Assembly (NCBI RefSeq): GCF_025790165.1
Contig: NZ_CP094970.1
Coordinates: forward strand, 1,922,001 to 1,986,000
Direction of reading: 5' to 3'
DNA from: Solicola gregarius
GTDB taxonomy: Bacteria; Actinomycetota; Actinomycetes; Propionibacteriales; Nocardioidaceae
DNA: 64,000 nucleotides
Under the pieces are notes generated by a model. It ran no database searches. It saw only the letters and a program-made list of their open reading frames with translations, and was not told the DNA's origin. Of the stretch, positions 26,247 through 35,788 are shown one piece after another. Both the position numbers and the translations under genes were made by a program. How positions within the stretch are numbered: the first letter of the stretch is position 1; the number at the start of each line of letters is the position of its first letter.

Positions 26247-27868
26247 GTACGCTCACCGACGCCCGACCGAGCACTTCGAAGCCGACCAACGGACTCACCG
26301 GCACCTGGACGTTCATCCGGTTCTACCTCCGCCGTGACCGGATCGCCCTGCTGGCATGGACGATCGGCCTGTACATCCTCTACGTCACGCAGGCAGTGAG
26401 CACCGACGGCCTGTACAAGACGCAAGCGGAGTTCGAGGAAGCCGCCGCCACGATGGGCGACAACCCCGCGTTCATCGCAATGCTCGGCCCGCCGCAGGCG
26501 CTCGACACGCTGGGCGGCAACGTCGCCTGGCAGATCAGCGCGACCGGCGCGATCGCCGTCGGGCTGATGAGTATGTTCACGGTCGGCCGACACACCCGCG
26601 CCGAGGAGGAGAGCGGGCGCGACGAGATCGTGCGATCCGGAGTCGTGGGGCGGCATGCGACGTTCGCCGCCACCTCGATCGTCGCCGTTCTGGCCAACGT
26701 GATCGTCGGTATCGTGATCGCGGCCGGGCTCGCCGCGTACGGGCTCCCGACCGCGGGGTCCTGGGCACTCGGCCTGGGAACGGCCGCCGTCGGCATCGTC
26801 TTCACCGCGGTGGCACTGCTCGCCGCACAACTCACCGAGAGCGCCCGGGCGATGTACGGGATCGTCGGCGCGGTGATCGCCGTCGCGTACGTCGTTCGTG
26901 GCATCGGCGATGTCGGCGACGGCACCCTCTCCTGGCTCTCACCGATCGGGTGGATGCAGGGGATGCGCCCGTACGACAACGAGCGTTGGTGGCCGCTGTT
27001 GCTCTCGCTCGTCGTCGCCGCCGTGCTCGTCGGCGTCGCGCTTCGCCTGCTGGCCCGGCGAGACGTCGGCTCGGGCATCCTGCCGCCGCGCCCCGGCCCT
27101 GCCCGCGCGGGTGCCGGACTGCAGAGCGCGCTCGGACTCGCCTGGCGGCTACAGCGGGGTCCGTTCATCGGCTGGGCGATCGGCGTGTTCCTGGTCGGCA
27201 TTGCCTATGGGTCGATCGGCACGGACGTCGAAGACATCATGGGCAGTGGCGGCGCCGCCGATGCGGTCGCCCAGGCGGGCGGCGACCTCACCGACTCGTT
27301 CTACGCGACGACGGCGCTGATGATGGCGGTGTTCGCCTCCGCGTACGCGATCCAGGGTGGGTTGCGGGCCCGGAGCGAGGAGCTCGCCGGACGCGCGGAG
27401 CCCTTGCTGGCAACACACCTCGACCGAGTTCGCTGGTTGTGGGGACACACCGTCGTCGTACTCGTGGGCTCGCTCGTCATCGTTGGCCTCGGAGGCTTCG
27501 GCACGGGCCTGATGTACGGCGTGATGGCCGATGACATGTCGCAGGTGCTCCGGCTGTTCGGCGCATCGCTCGCGCACGTTCCCGCGACCTGGGTCCTCGC
27601 GGGCTTCACCGTCGCGGTCTCGGGACTCGTACCGCGGTTCGCCATGGTGGCATGGGCCGCGCTCGCGTACTGCTTCATCGTGATGATGTTCGGCGAGATC
27701 CTGAACCTGCCCGACTGGCTGACCGCGATCTCCCCGTTCGACCACAGCCCGATGGTCCCGGTGGCCGACTTCGAGATCGGGCCCCCACTCGCGCTGACGC
27801 TGGTCGCCGCCGCGTTGCTCGCGGCGGGTACGTACGGATTGCGCCGCCGCGACATCCAGACCACCTGA
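26243..27868 (+). CDS. ABC exporter permease (polyketide-antibiotic type)
   Basis: The 541-residue membrane protein has two six-helix halves (about twelve helices), with the typical opening [20 protein letters not shown] and a second half starting [20 protein letters not shown]. It belongs to the large ABC-2 permeases that pair with the preceding ATPase. The GTG start overlaps the ATPase stop. A 12-bp stem terminator follows. Confidence 0.9.
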   Translation: MSTLTDARPSTSKPTNGLTGTWTFIRFYLRRDRIALLAWTIGLYILYVTQAVSTDGLYKTQAEFEEAAATMGDNPAFIAMLGPPQALDTLGGNVAWQISATGAIAVGLMSMFTVGRHTRAEEESGRDEIVRSGVVGRHATFAATSIVAVLANVIVGIVIAAGLAAYGLPTAGSWALGLGTAAVGIVFTAVALLAAQLTESARAMYGIVGAVIAVAYVVRGIGDVGDGTLSWLSPIGWMQGMRPYDNERWWPLLLSLVVAAVLVGVALRLLARRDVGSGILPPRPGPARAGAGLQSALGLAWRLQRGPFIGWAIGVFLVGIAYGSIGTDVEDIMGSGGAADAVAQAGGDLTDSFYATTALMMAVFASAYAIQGGLRARSEELAGRAEPLLATHLDRVRWLWGHTVVVLVGSLVIVGLGGFGTGLMYGVMADDMSQVLRLFGASLAHVPATWVLAGFTVAVSGLVPRFAMVAWAALAYCFIVMMFGEILNLPDWLTAISPFDHSPMVPVADFEIGPPLALTLVAAALLAAGTYGLRRRDIQTT

Positions 27869-27877
27869 CGGTCGGGT

Positions 27878-27916
27878 CCGGTACGCCGCGCTCGCGGGGG
27901 TGGGGCGGCGTACCGG
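27878..27916 (+). terminator. Terminator of the ABC exporter operon
   Basis: CCGGTACGCCGC (27878-27889) and GCGGCGTACCGG (27905-27916) make a perfect 12-bp stem with a 15-nt loop, 10 bp after the permease stop. Confidence 0.75.
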
Positions 27917-27936
27917 GCGGGTGCGAGACTTGACGC

Positions 27937-28284
27937 ATGACCGACGAGGCCCCGGGAGTGGCGGCCACACCCCGGCCGCCGTACACGGCGGTGATCTTCA
28001 CATCGACACGTACGCCGGACGAGAACGGATACGCGCCGATGGCGCAGCAAATGTACGACCGCGCGGCGAAGCAGCCGGGATACCTGGGCGTCGAGAGCGC
28101 CCGTGAGGACATCGGCATCACGGTCTCGTACTGGCGTGACGAGGAGTCCGCGCGCAACTGGAAGCAGGTCGCCGAGCATCTGGTCGCACAGCGGCGCGGG
28201 CGGGATGTCTGGTACAGCGACTACCGAGTACGCGTCGCCACCGTGCACCGTGACTACGGGCCGGACGAGTCCGAGCTCGGATGA
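27937..28284 (+). CDS. Antibiotic biosynthesis monooxygenase (ABM) domain protein
   Basis: The 115-residue protein is a single ABM-type ferredoxin-like fold: YTAVIFTSTRTPDENGYAPM, QPGYLGVESAREDIGITVSY and WRDEESARNWKQ are characteristic. Similar proteins are small monooxygenases or heme-degrading enzymes, but many have no known activity. ATG at 27937 has no clear ribosome site. It sits alone between the exporter and the phosphotransferase gene. Confidence 0.82.
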   Translation: MTDEAPGVAATPRPPYTAVIFTSTRTPDENGYAPMAQQMYDRAAKQPGYLGVESAREDIGITVSYWRDEESARNWKQVAEHLVAQRRGRDVWYSDYRVRVATVHRDYGPDESELG

Positions 28285-28333
28285 AGCCGTCGGCCGCTCG
28301 AGGAGCGAGTGCCGACCGGCAGGAGCGCACACC

Positions 28334-29215
28334 GTGACCACCGACGTGCCGGAGCCTGCATCGCCCGATCCCGTACGTGCCTGGATCGCCACCGCCATGG
28401 GCGCCCCCGTCATCTCCATGACCAGGCTCGTTGGCGGTACGCACGCCGATACGTACGACGTCCGCACCGGACCACCCGCTCGCAACAGTGTGCTGCGGCG
28501 ATATCCCGTTGGCGACGACGCCGCACTGCGTGAGCGACGCGTGCTGGCTGCGCTGGACGGACTCGACGGCCTGTGCCCCCGACTCATCGCCGGCGACGAG
28601 GACGGGACCGTCACCGGGAGCCCCACCACGTTGATCTCGCGGCTGCGCGGCGAGGCGGCTATCCCGTCCGACAACACGGCGGGATGGGCAAGGCAGCTCG
28701 GCCGCGCGCTCGCTCGCATCCACGCATCCAGACCGAAGAAGCCGCTCCCACTGGTTCGGAACAAGTCGGGCGGGCAGCCGCGGGCCGTCTCCGGTCCGGG
28801 TCGCGACATCGTCCTCGACCGGTGGGACGACCTGTACGCCGCTCCCGAGGTGCTCACCCACCACGACTTCTGGTCGGGCAACGTCGTCGCCGAGGCAGAG
28901 ACCATAACGGGCGTGGTCGACTGGAACGGCGCGTGTCTCGGTCCGCCGTCCTTCGACCTCGGGTGGTGTCGGCTCGACCTCGTCCTCCTCTACGACGAGG
29001 CGGCGGCAGACGTCATGACCACCGCGTACGCCGATGCCCTCGATATGCAGACCCCTGACCCCTGGCTGGCCGACGTGTGGGCGACGGCACGTTCCCACGC
29101 TGACGTTCACACCTGGGCGTCGAACTACATCCCACTCGGACGAACAGATCTGACCCCGGACACCCTTCGGCGCCGACACGACGACTGGACCTCACGACTC
29201 CTCGCCCGCACGTGA
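28334..29215 (+). CDS. Aminoglycoside/choline-kinase-like phosphotransferase
   Basis: The 293-residue protein has the APH-fold catalytic loop THHDFWSGNVV (Asp as base, Asn for magnesium) and the metal motif VDWNGACLGPPSFDL. The N-terminal part includes a nucleotide-binding lobe starting RLVGGTHADTYDV. The GTG at 28334 is the best start. The acceptor may be a small alcohol, sugar or drug; nothing nearby decides it. Confidence 0.78.
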   Translation: MTTDVPEPASPDPVRAWIATAMGAPVISMTRLVGGTHADTYDVRTGPPARNSVLRRYPVGDDAALRERRVLAALDGLDGLCPRLIAGDEDGTVTGSPTTLISRLRGEAAIPSDNTAGWARQLGRALARIHASRPKKPLPLVRNKSGGQPRAVSGPGRDIVLDRWDDLYAAPEVLTHHDFWSGNVVAEAETITGVVDWNGACLGPPSFDLGWCRLDLVLLYDEAAADVMTTAYADALDMQTPDPWLADVWATARSHADVHTWASNYIPLGRTDLTPDTLRRRHDDWTSRLLART

Positions 29216-29247
29216 GTCCGGTCGGTGCCGTGACCTAGATTGAGTCG

Positions 29248-30564
29248 GTGTTGCGAGTTTTCAACGCCGACGACCGGCAGATCCTCAAGCTCGCCATACC
29301 TGCGTTCGCGGCGCTGGTCTCGGAGCCGCTGTTCCTACTGGCTGACACGGCCATCGTCGGACACCTGGGCACGACACCACTGGCCGGTCTGGCCATCGCC
29401 GCGACCGTCCTACAGACCCTGATCGGCCTGTGCGTCTTCCTCGCGTACGGCACGACGGCGTCGGTCGGCCGGCGGATCGGCGCCGGAGACCTGCGCGGTG
29501 CAATGGACGTCGGCATCGCCGGGGGATGGCTCGCCCTGCTCGTCGGCGGCGCGATGGCGGTCGTCTGCGTCGCCGGCGCCGACGTGATCGTCGGTTGGTT
29601 CGGCGCTTCCGCAGGCGTCCACGAGCAGGGCGTCACGTACCTGCGCGTCGCCGCGTTCGGCCTGCCCGCGATGTTGCTGGTGTTTGCGACAACCGGCGTA
29701 CTGCGCGGCATGCAGGACCTGCGTACGCCACTCGTCGTCGCCGTCGCCGCCAACATCGGCAACGTCGGACTCAACGTTCTGCTCGTTTACGGCTTCGACA
29801 TGGGAATCGCGGGGTCCGCCCTCGGCACGACCCTTGCCCAATGGGGCTCCGCGGCGTACCTGACCTTCGTGATCATCCGTGCCGCGCGTCGCGAAGGGTC
29901 CGTCGTACGCCCGCACCGGGGCGCGATCGGGCAGTCCGCACGCTCCGGTGTCGCACTCATCGTGCGGACGCTCACCTTGCGAGCAACGTTCCTACTCGCC
30001 ACCGCCGTGGCGACCACGATGGGCGACGCCTCGCTCGCGGCCCATCAGATCGCGCTCACCATCGTGTCCACGCTGGCGTTCGCGCTCGACGCGCTCGCCA
30101 TCGCGGGGCAGGCGCTCACCGGGCGCGCGCTCGGGGCCGGAGATGTCACCACCACCAAGCGTCTGACCCGCCGGATGATGGGTTGGGGCTGGTGGGCCGG
30201 TGTGCTCGCCGCGGCCGGTCTGCTTGCACTGCACACAGTGCTGCCACCGTTGTTCAGCTCCGACCAGGCCGTGCAGGATGCGCTCGTGCCGGCGCTCGTC
30301 GTGGTCGCGCTGATCCAGCCGATCTCCGGCATCGTGTTCGTGCTCGACGGGGTACTGATCGGCGCCGGCGACGGCACGTACCTCGCCTGGGCAGGCATCG
30401 CGGTACTCGCGGCGTACGCACCCCTGGTGGGCGCGGTGTGGCTCACCGACGCCGGCCTGGCGTCGCTGTGGTGGGCGTACGGCGGGTTCATCCTCGCCCG
30501 GATGGTGACCCTGGTGCTGCGCGAACGCTCCGATGCGTGGCTGGTCACGGGCGCCGGCGCGTAG
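29248..30564 (+). CDS. MATE family efflux transporter (DinF-like)
   Basis: The 438-residue membrane protein has twelve helices and MATE features such as LAIPAFAALVSEPLFLLADT and LGTTPLAGLAIAATVLQT. It exports drugs or metabolites in exchange for H+ or Na+. The GTG start follows TAGATT (29236-29241) by 6 nt with no Shine-Dalgarno, suggesting a leaderless mRNA. Its 3-prime end overlaps the convergent GATase gene by 20 bp. A MATE gene close to dnaB is common in this part of actinobacterial genomes. Confidence 0.9.
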   Translation: MLRVFNADDRQILKLAIPAFAALVSEPLFLLADTAIVGHLGTTPLAGLAIAATVLQTLIGLCVFLAYGTTASVGRRIGAGDLRGAMDVGIAGGWLALLVGGAMAVVCVAGADVIVGWFGASAGVHEQGVTYLRVAAFGLPAMLLVFATTGVLRGMQDLRTPLVVAVAANIGNVGLNVLLVYGFDMGIAGSALGTTLAQWGSAAYLTFVIIRAARREGSVVRPHRGAIGQSARSGVALIVRTLTLRATFLLATAVATTMGDASLAAHQIALTIVSTLAFALDALAIAGQALTGRALGAGDVTTTKRLTRRMMGWGWWAGVLAAAGLLALHTVLPPLFSSDQAVQDALVPALVVVALIQPISGIVFVLDGVLIGAGDGTYLAWAGIAVLAAYAPLVGAVWLTDAGLASLWWAYGGFILARMVTLVLRERSDAWLVTGAGA

Positions 30565-31264
30565 CCGACGCGTGCTCGACCAGCGCTTCGAACAGCCGCA
30601 GGTCGCTACCCGCCTCCGGGTGCCACTGGACCGCGAGGTGGAAGTCGTGGCCCGGCCGCTCCATCGCTTCGAGCATGCCGTCGTCTGCGCGCGCCGACAC
30701 GTCGAAGCCGGGATGTTCGCGTACGGCCTGGTGATGATGGCATCTGACGGTCGTACGCTCGCCGAGGATGTTGTGCGCGAGGGTGCCGGGATGGGTGATC
30801 ACCTCGACATCGCCGTAGCCGGCACCGCCCGGGGAGTGCGTCGTCGTCCCGAGATGGTCGGGTACGTGTTGGTCGAGCGAGCCACCTGCGCGTACGGCCA
30901 TCACCTGCATGCCACGGCAGATGCCGAGCACCGGAATGCCCCGTTCGTCGGCAGCATCGAGCAGGGCGGTCTCCCAAGCGTCCCGGTCGGGCCGCACCCG
31001 CACGGTCTCGGTGTGCGGCGGCTGGCCGTACGTCGCGGGGTCGACGTCGGCCCCACCGGCGATGATCAGCGCGTCGATACGGTCGACGACCGCGGCGGCA
31101 TGTGCGGGATCCTGAACGGGTAGCAGCATCGAGACGCCGCCCGAGCGCTCGACCGCGCTCGCGTACTCCGCGCACAGCAGGTCGGTGCGCTGGCTCCACA
31201 CGCCGTACGTGGCGTCCTCTCGGTACGCAGAAAGCCCGACGATCGGTTCGCTCACGGAAGCCAC
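30545..31264 (-). CDS. Gamma-glutamyl-amine hydrolase (PuuD-like class I GATase)
   Basis: The 239-residue protein is a class I glutamine-amidotransferase-fold hydrolase of the PuuD type: IIAGGADVDPATYGQ, nucleophile Cys in GICRGMQVM, and His-Glu in QWHPEA. In the gamma-glutamylation route it splits the gamma-glutamyl group from the oxidised amine, releasing glutamate. It is the last gene of the minus-strand set with SDR, ALDH and GS-like genes, 4 bp after the SDR stop. The real substrate depends on the amine used. Confidence 0.85.
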   Translation of the reverse strand: MASVSEPIVGLSAYREDATYGVWSQRTDLLCAEYASAVERSGGVSMLLPVQDPAHAAAVVDRIDALIIAGGADVDPATYGQPPHTETVRVRPDRDAWETALLDAADERGIPVLGICRGMQVMAVRAGGSLDQHVPDHLGTTTHSPGGAGYGDVEVITHPGTLAHNILGERTTVRCHHHQAVREHPGFDVSARADDGMLEAMERPGHDFHLAVQWHPEAGSDLRLFEALVEHASATRRRP

Positions 31265-31268
31265 CGTC

Positions 31269-32048
31269 TCATGACGGCGTCACGTACGCGGCCGCGATAC
31301 CGCCGTCGACCAAGAACGTCGTCGCCGTCATGAAGCTCGACTCGTCAGACGCCAGGAAGAGCACGGCATCTGCCATCTCACTCGCCTCGGCGAACCGCCC
31401 CATCGGTATGTGGACGAGGCGCCGTTGCGCCGCCTCCTCGTCGTTCGCGTAGAGCTCCTGCAGCAGCGGGGTGTTCACCGGCCCGGGACACAGTGCGTTG
31501 ACGCGCACGCCGTCGCGGGCGAACTGAACGCCGAGCTCCCGCGACATCGTGAGCACGCCGCCCTTGGACGCGGAGTAGGAGATCTGCGATGTCGCCGCGC
31601 CCATCGTCGCAACGAACGACGCCGTGTTGATGATGGAGCCGCGCCGTTGGTCCAGCATGTACGGCAGCGCCGCCTTGCAGCACAGGTAGACGCTCGTCAG
31701 GTTGACGTCCTGCACCTTGCGCCACGCCTCGAGGTCGGTGTCGAGGATCGACGTGTCGTCCGGCGGTGAGATGCCGGCGTTGTTGAACGCGATGTCGACC
31801 GAGCCGTAGGTGTCGTACGCGGTGCGGAACAACGCGTCGACCTCGGACTTGTCGGTCACGTCGACATGCGCGTACGTGACCCCGAGCTTCTCGGCGATCT
31901 CCGCACCCCGGTCGTCGTCGATGTCGCCCAGCACGACGTTCGCGCCCTCCTCGACGAACCGCTCGACGGTCGCGAGCCCGATCCCCGAGCAGCCGCCCGT
32001 GATGACCGCGGTACGGCCCTGTAGGCGACCCTGCATACGACTCGACAT
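31269..32048 (-). CDS. SDR-family dehydrogenase
   Basis: The 259-residue enzyme is a classical short-chain dehydrogenase: TGGCSGIG for NAD binding, NNAGISPP, INTASFVATMG, and YSASKGG with the intact YxxxK. GGAGGAG precedes the ATG at 32048. It stands between the ALDH and the hydrolase genes, where gamma-glutamyl-putrescine pathways carry the FAD oxidase PuuB. Here an alcohol dehydrogenase is found instead, which suggests an amino-alcohol substrate (inference). Confidence 0.88.
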   Translation of the reverse strand: MSSRMQGRLQGRTAVITGGCSGIGLATVERFVEEGANVVLGDIDDDRGAEIAEKLGVTYAHVDVTDKSEVDALFRTAYDTYGSVDIAFNNAGISPPDDTSILDTDLEAWRKVQDVNLTSVYLCCKAALPYMLDQRRGSIINTASFVATMGAATSQISYSASKGGVLTMSRELGVQFARDGVRVNALCPGPVNTPLLQELYANDEEAAQRRLVHIPMGRFAEASEMADAVLFLASDESSFMTATTFLVDGGIAAAYVTPS

Positions 32049-32062
32049 GTGGCTCCTCCTCC

Positions 32063-32123
32063 GAGATTTGTGACGTACCAGTCGATTTGGACGCTGCGAT
32101 TGCACCGTTACGTCACAAATCTC
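32063..32123. repeat. 15-bp inverted repeat between ALDH and SDR genes
   Basis: GAGATTTGTGACGTA (32063-32077) and its exact complement TACGTCACAAATCTC (32109-32123) are separated by 31 nt, in the 78-bp gap of the minus-strand operon. It may be an attenuating hairpin or two regulator sites. Confidence 0.7.
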
Positions 32124-32126
32124 TTC

Positions 32127-33485
32127 TCAGTCTGTTGCGATGAATACGTTCTTCTCTTCGGTGAAGGCGTACGGGGCGTCCGGGCCGAGCTCGCGACCGA
32201 GACCGGACTGCTTGTATCCGCCGAACGGAGTCCAGTAGCGCACCGACGCATGGGTGTTGACGCTCAGGTTCCCCGCCTGCACCGCCCGCGAGACCCGCAG
32301 CCCTCGACCGAGATCGCTGGTGTAGATCGAGCCCGACAAGCCGTACTCGGTGTCGTTGGCCATCGCTACCGCGTCCGCCTCGTCCTCGAACGGCAGCACT
32401 GCCACCACGGGTCCGAAGACCTCGTCACGCCAGATCCGCTGCTGCGTCGAGTCCGCCAGCACGACAGTCGGAGCGACCCAGAACCCATCTCCGTCGGGCA
32501 TCGAGCCGGTGTACGCCACCTCCGCATCGTCGATGAACGAGTGCACGGTCTCCCGCTGATGCGCGGAGATGAGCGGGCCCATCTCGCTCGAGCGGTCACT
32601 CGGATCGAGTACGCGTACGCCCTTGACGGCAGGCTCCAACAACGCCAGGAACTCGTCGTACGCCGACCGCTCCACGAGGATGCGCGAACGGGCACAGCAG
32701 TCTTGGCCGGCGTTGTCGAACACCGCGTACGGGGCGCTGGCGGCCGCCTTGGCCAGGTCGGAGTCGGCGAACACGATGTTCGCGCTCTTGCCGCCGAGTT
32801 CGAGCGTGCACCGCTTCACCTGATCTGCGCAGCCGGCCATGATCTGCTTTCCGACCTCTGTCGAGCCGGTGAAGCACACCTTGCGGACGTCGGGGTGCGT
32901 CACGAATCGCTGCCCCACAACGGATCCCTTGCCGGGCAGGACGGTGAGTACGCCTTCGGGGACGCCCGCCTCGAGCGCCAGCTCGCCGATCCGCATCGCC
33001 GTCAGCGGCGTCAGCTCCGCCGGCTTCAGCACGACCGTGTTGCCTGCCGCGAGTGCGGGCGCCATGCCCCAACCTGCGATCGGCATCGGGAAGTTCCAGG
33101 GCACGATGATACCGACGACGCCCACCGGCTCGTGGAAGGTGACGTTCACGCCCCCCGCAACCGGAATCTGCTTGCCTGCAAGACGTTCCGGCGCGCCGGC
33201 GTAGTAGTTCAGGACATCGCGTACATTGCCTGCCTCCCACGTCGCGTTGCCCCATGTGTGGCCCGCGTTGCGCACCTCGAGCTCGGCCAGCTCGTCGATG
33301 TGTGCGTCGACGACCTCGGCGAACCGGCGCAAGAGGGCCGCACGATCGCCAGGTGCAAGATCACGCCAGGCTGGAAATGCCTTACTGGCTTGAGCAATCG
33401 CCACATCGGTCTGCTCGACGCTCGTCAGCTCGACATCGGTGACCGGCTGCTCGGTGGCCGGATTGACGACGGTGTACGTACTCAC
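32127..33485 (-). CDS. Aldehyde dehydrogenase (PuuC/aminobutyraldehyde dehydrogenase-like)
   Basis: The 452-residue NAD-dependent enzyme has the catalytic Cys263 in GQDCCARSR, Glu229 in LELGGKS, and Asn131 in PWNFP. Length is slightly short for the family. It ends FTEEKNVFIATD. In this operon it should oxidise the aldehyde formed from a gamma-glutamyl amine or amino alcohol. The ATG at 33485 lies 4 bp after the GS-like gene stop, so they are co-transcribed. Confidence 0.9.
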   Translation of the reverse strand: MSTYTVVNPATEQPVTDVELTSVEQTDVAIAQASKAFPAWRDLAPGDRAALLRRFAEVVDAHIDELAELEVRNAGHTWGNATWEAGNVRDVLNYYAGAPERLAGKQIPVAGGVNVTFHEPVGVVGIIVPWNFPMPIAGWGMAPALAAGNTVVLKPAELTPLTAMRIGELALEAGVPEGVLTVLPGKGSVVGQRFVTHPDVRKVCFTGSTEVGKQIMAGCADQVKRCTLELGGKSANIVFADSDLAKAAASAPYAVFDNAGQDCCARSRILVERSAYDEFLALLEPAVKGVRVLDPSDRSSEMGPLISAHQRETVHSFIDDAEVAYTGSMPDGDGFWVAPTVVLADSTQQRIWRDEVFGPVVAVLPFEDEADAVAMANDTEYGLSGSIYTSDLGRGLRVSRAVQAGNLSVNTHASVRYWTPFGGYKQSGLGRELGPDAPYAFTEEKNVFIATD

Positions 33486-33489
33486 CCGA

Positions 33490-34863
33490 TCACATCCTCT
33501 CGAAGCCGCGGCGCAGCTCCCAGTCGGTCACTGCGGCGTTGTACGCCTCCAGCTCGACCTCGGCCATCCGAGCGTAGTGGTCGACAACATCGTCGCCGAG
33601 CGCTTTGCGGGCGACCTCGGAGCCGGCGAACGCATCGCGCGCCTCCTGCAGCGTCGTCGGTACGGTCGGCTTGCCGGACGTGTACGCGTTGCCGGTCGTC
33701 TCGGACTCCAGCTCGAGGCCGTTCTCGATGCCGTGCAGGCCACCGGCGAGCATTGCGGCCATGGAGAGGTACGGGTTGACGTCTCCGCCCGGTACGCGGT
33801 TCTCCATCCGCGCGCCCTTGCCCCGGCCGACGAGCCGCACCGCGCACGTACGGTTGTCGAGCCCCCAGCCGATCGTGGTCGGCGCAAACGAGCCGTCGGC
33901 GAATCTCTTGTAGGAGTTGATGTTCGGGGCGTACAGGAGGGTGAAGTCGCGCATCGTTGCGAGTACGCCGGCGACGAACTGGTCGTACAGCGGGGATCGT
34001 TCGCCACGCTCGTCGTCCCAGAACACCAGCGACCCGTCGTCGCCCCGAAGCGACAGATGGATGTGACAGGAGCTGCCCTCGAGATCGTTGTACTTCGCCA
34101 TGAACGTCAGCGACTTTCCGTGACCCGCTGCGATCTCCTTCGCCGCAGTCTTGTACACCGCGTGGTTGTCCGCCGTCACCAGTGCATCCGCGTACAGGAA
34201 CCCGATCTCGTGTTGGCCCGGGTTGCATTCGCCCTTCGCCGACTCGACGTCCATGCCCGCGGCGTACATGGTGTTTCGGATGTCGCGCAGCAACGGCTCG
34301 ACGCGCGTCGTACCGACGATCGAGTAGTCGACGTTGTACTGGTTCGCCGGCGTGAGCCCGCGATAGTCACGGCTCCACGCCTGCTCGTACGTGTCGTCGA
34401 AGACGATGAACTCGAGCTCGGTGCCGGCAAGGGCGCGGTATCCGCCGGCTGCCGCCCGCTCGAGCTGCTTGGTCAGGATGCGTCGCGGCGACTGCTCGAC
34501 CGGGCGATGGTCCATCCACACGAGGTCGCACTGGATCATCGCGGTCCCCGGCAGATGTCCGAGCACCCGGATCGTGTCGAAGTCGAGGACGAACTCCATG
34601 TCCCCGTAGCCCTTCTCCCACGACGTCATCTCGTATCCGGCCACGGTGTTCATGTCGACGTCGACGGTCAGCAGGTAGTTGCAGCCCTCCGTACCGTCGT
34701 CGACGACATGGTCCAGGAAGTACGCGGCGTGCAGACGCTTGCCTTGGAGGCGTCCCTGCATGTCGGTGAAGGCGACGATGACGGTGTCGATCTCGCCGGC
34801 GCGGATTCGGCCCTCGAGGTCCGGCAGCGTCAGGTACCGGTCGTTGTGTCGTGGTGTGTCCAT
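33490..34863 (-). CDS. Glutamine-synthetase-family gamma-glutamyl-amine ligase
   Basis: The 457-residue protein is a GS-fold ligase like PuuA/GlnA3/GlnA4: TELEFIVFDD, GQHEIGFLYADAL, EGSSCHIHLSL and NSYKRFADGSFAPTTI are seen. It would join glutamate to an amine with ATP. The conserved C-terminal adenylylation region of housekeeping GlnA is not evident. ATG at 34863 (MDTPRHNDRY) is the chosen start. The FadR-type regulator gene ends 20 bp upstream, on the same strand, so all may form one operon. Confidence 0.88.
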   Translation of the reverse strand: MDTPRHNDRYLTLPDLEGRIRAGEIDTVIVAFTDMQGRLQGKRLHAAYFLDHVVDDGTEGCNYLLTVDVDMNTVAGYEMTSWEKGYGDMEFVLDFDTIRVLGHLPGTAMIQCDLVWMDHRPVEQSPRRILTKQLERAAAGGYRALAGTELEFIVFDDTYEQAWSRDYRGLTPANQYNVDYSIVGTTRVEPLLRDIRNTMYAAGMDVESAKGECNPGQHEIGFLYADALVTADNHAVYKTAAKEIAAGHGKSLTFMAKYNDLEGSSCHIHLSLRGDDGSLVFWDDERGERSPLYDQFVAGVLATMRDFTLLYAPNINSYKRFADGSFAPTTIGWGLDNRTCAVRLVGRGKGARMENRVPGGDVNPYLSMAAMLAGGLHGIENGLELESETTGNAYTSGKPTVPTTLQEARDAFAGSEVARKALGDDVVDHYARMAEVELEAYNAAVTDWELRRGFERM

Positions 34864-34883
34864 GTCTGTTCGTCCCAACAGCC

Positions 34884-35609
34884 TTATCCCAGTAGTCCGC
34901 GCAACAACGCCTCGGTGTCGTCGCAATGGCTTTCCATGACGTGACGCGCCTTGGTCGGTCGACCCCCGAGGATCGCCTCGGTGATCGCCGCGTGCTGTCC
35001 GTCCGAGTGCTCGATGTTGACGTCGAGCACCGGAATCGCGGTCAGCATGTCGTGCAGGTCGGCCTGTGCGACGGTGACGGCATCGATGATCAGCGGCGAC
35101 TCCGTGACCGCGGCGATCGCCAGGTGGAACTGCGAGTCGGCCTGACGATGCGCGCCCCTGTCGGCCGCGTCCGCGACACGTTCATGTGCTTCCTGCAGTA
35201 GCGCCCGCTGCGCGGCGTCCAACGTGCGACCGGCGGCGACGTGGCTGGCACCGCCCTCCACAACCCGTCGGAAGACGAGCGAGTCGAGCAGCCGCTCGCG
35301 TCGATCACCGAGATCGGCGACGGTCTCGGGATGCGTCGGGTCGTAGTCGATGACCGTGCCCCCACCGCGCCCCCGCGTCGTACGCACGAGACCGGCCGTA
35401 CGCAGCGCGGCGATCGCCTCACGCAGGGTGGCGCGGGAGACCTCCATGCGGGCCGCGAGCTCGCGTTCCGGTGGCAGTACGTCGCCGTTCGCGTAGACGC
35501 CGAGGCGGATCGCAGTGGCCAGCCGACCGACGCACGACTCGAACGCGTGATGCCCGCGTACCGGGCGCAGAACGGCATCGGTCAGCCCGTCCTCGGTCGC
35601 GCGAATCAC
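34884..35609 (-). CDS. FadR-type GntR-family regulator
   Basis: The 241-residue protein has a GntR winged helix (RLATAIRLGVYANGDVLPPE, SRATLREAIAALRTAGLV) and an all-helical FCD domain with metal-binding His positions (DSQFHLAIAAVTES, DGQHAAITEAI). It heads the amine cluster and is divergent from the APC permease, so it likely senses a pathway intermediate. The start is uncertain: GTG 35609, GTG 35612 and TTG 35627 are all in frame and none has a good ribosome site. Confidence 0.87.
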   Translation of the reverse strand: MIRATEDGLTDAVLRPVRGHHAFESCVGRLATAIRLGVYANGDVLPPERELAARMEVSRATLREAIAALRTAGLVRTTRGRGGGTVIDYDPTHPETVADLGDRRERLLDSLVFRRVVEGGASHVAAGRTLDAAQRALLQEAHERVADAADRGAHRQADSQFHLAIAAVTESPLIIDAVTVAQADLHDMLTAIPVLDVNIEHSDGQHAAITEAILGGRPTKARHVMESHCDDTEALLRGLLG

Positions 35610-35724
35610 CACGCGGCCAGCCTGCAATTCGGCCGAGACTTTGTCAATGGTCTTACTTCAAACCAAATTTTGCGCTATACATCTGCCACGGGGTACACAC
35701 GTCCGGTTGCGCATCGACGACCAA

Positions 35725-35734
35725 AGGTCTAGAC
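35725..35734. promoter_or_regulatory. DasR-like operator before the APC permease
   Basis: AGGTCTAGAC (35725-35734) contains the 8-bp palindrome GTCTAGAC, the core of HutC/DasR-type sites (GGTCTAGACC). The same core occurs at 39387-39394. It lies 55 bp before the permease start. The HutC-type gene at 37491 is the probable regulator. Confidence 0.6.
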
Positions 35735-35788
35735 GCAATACTGCTCGCGCGTTAGCATCAGCCGACCTGCCTCACCCAGGGAGTCCCC

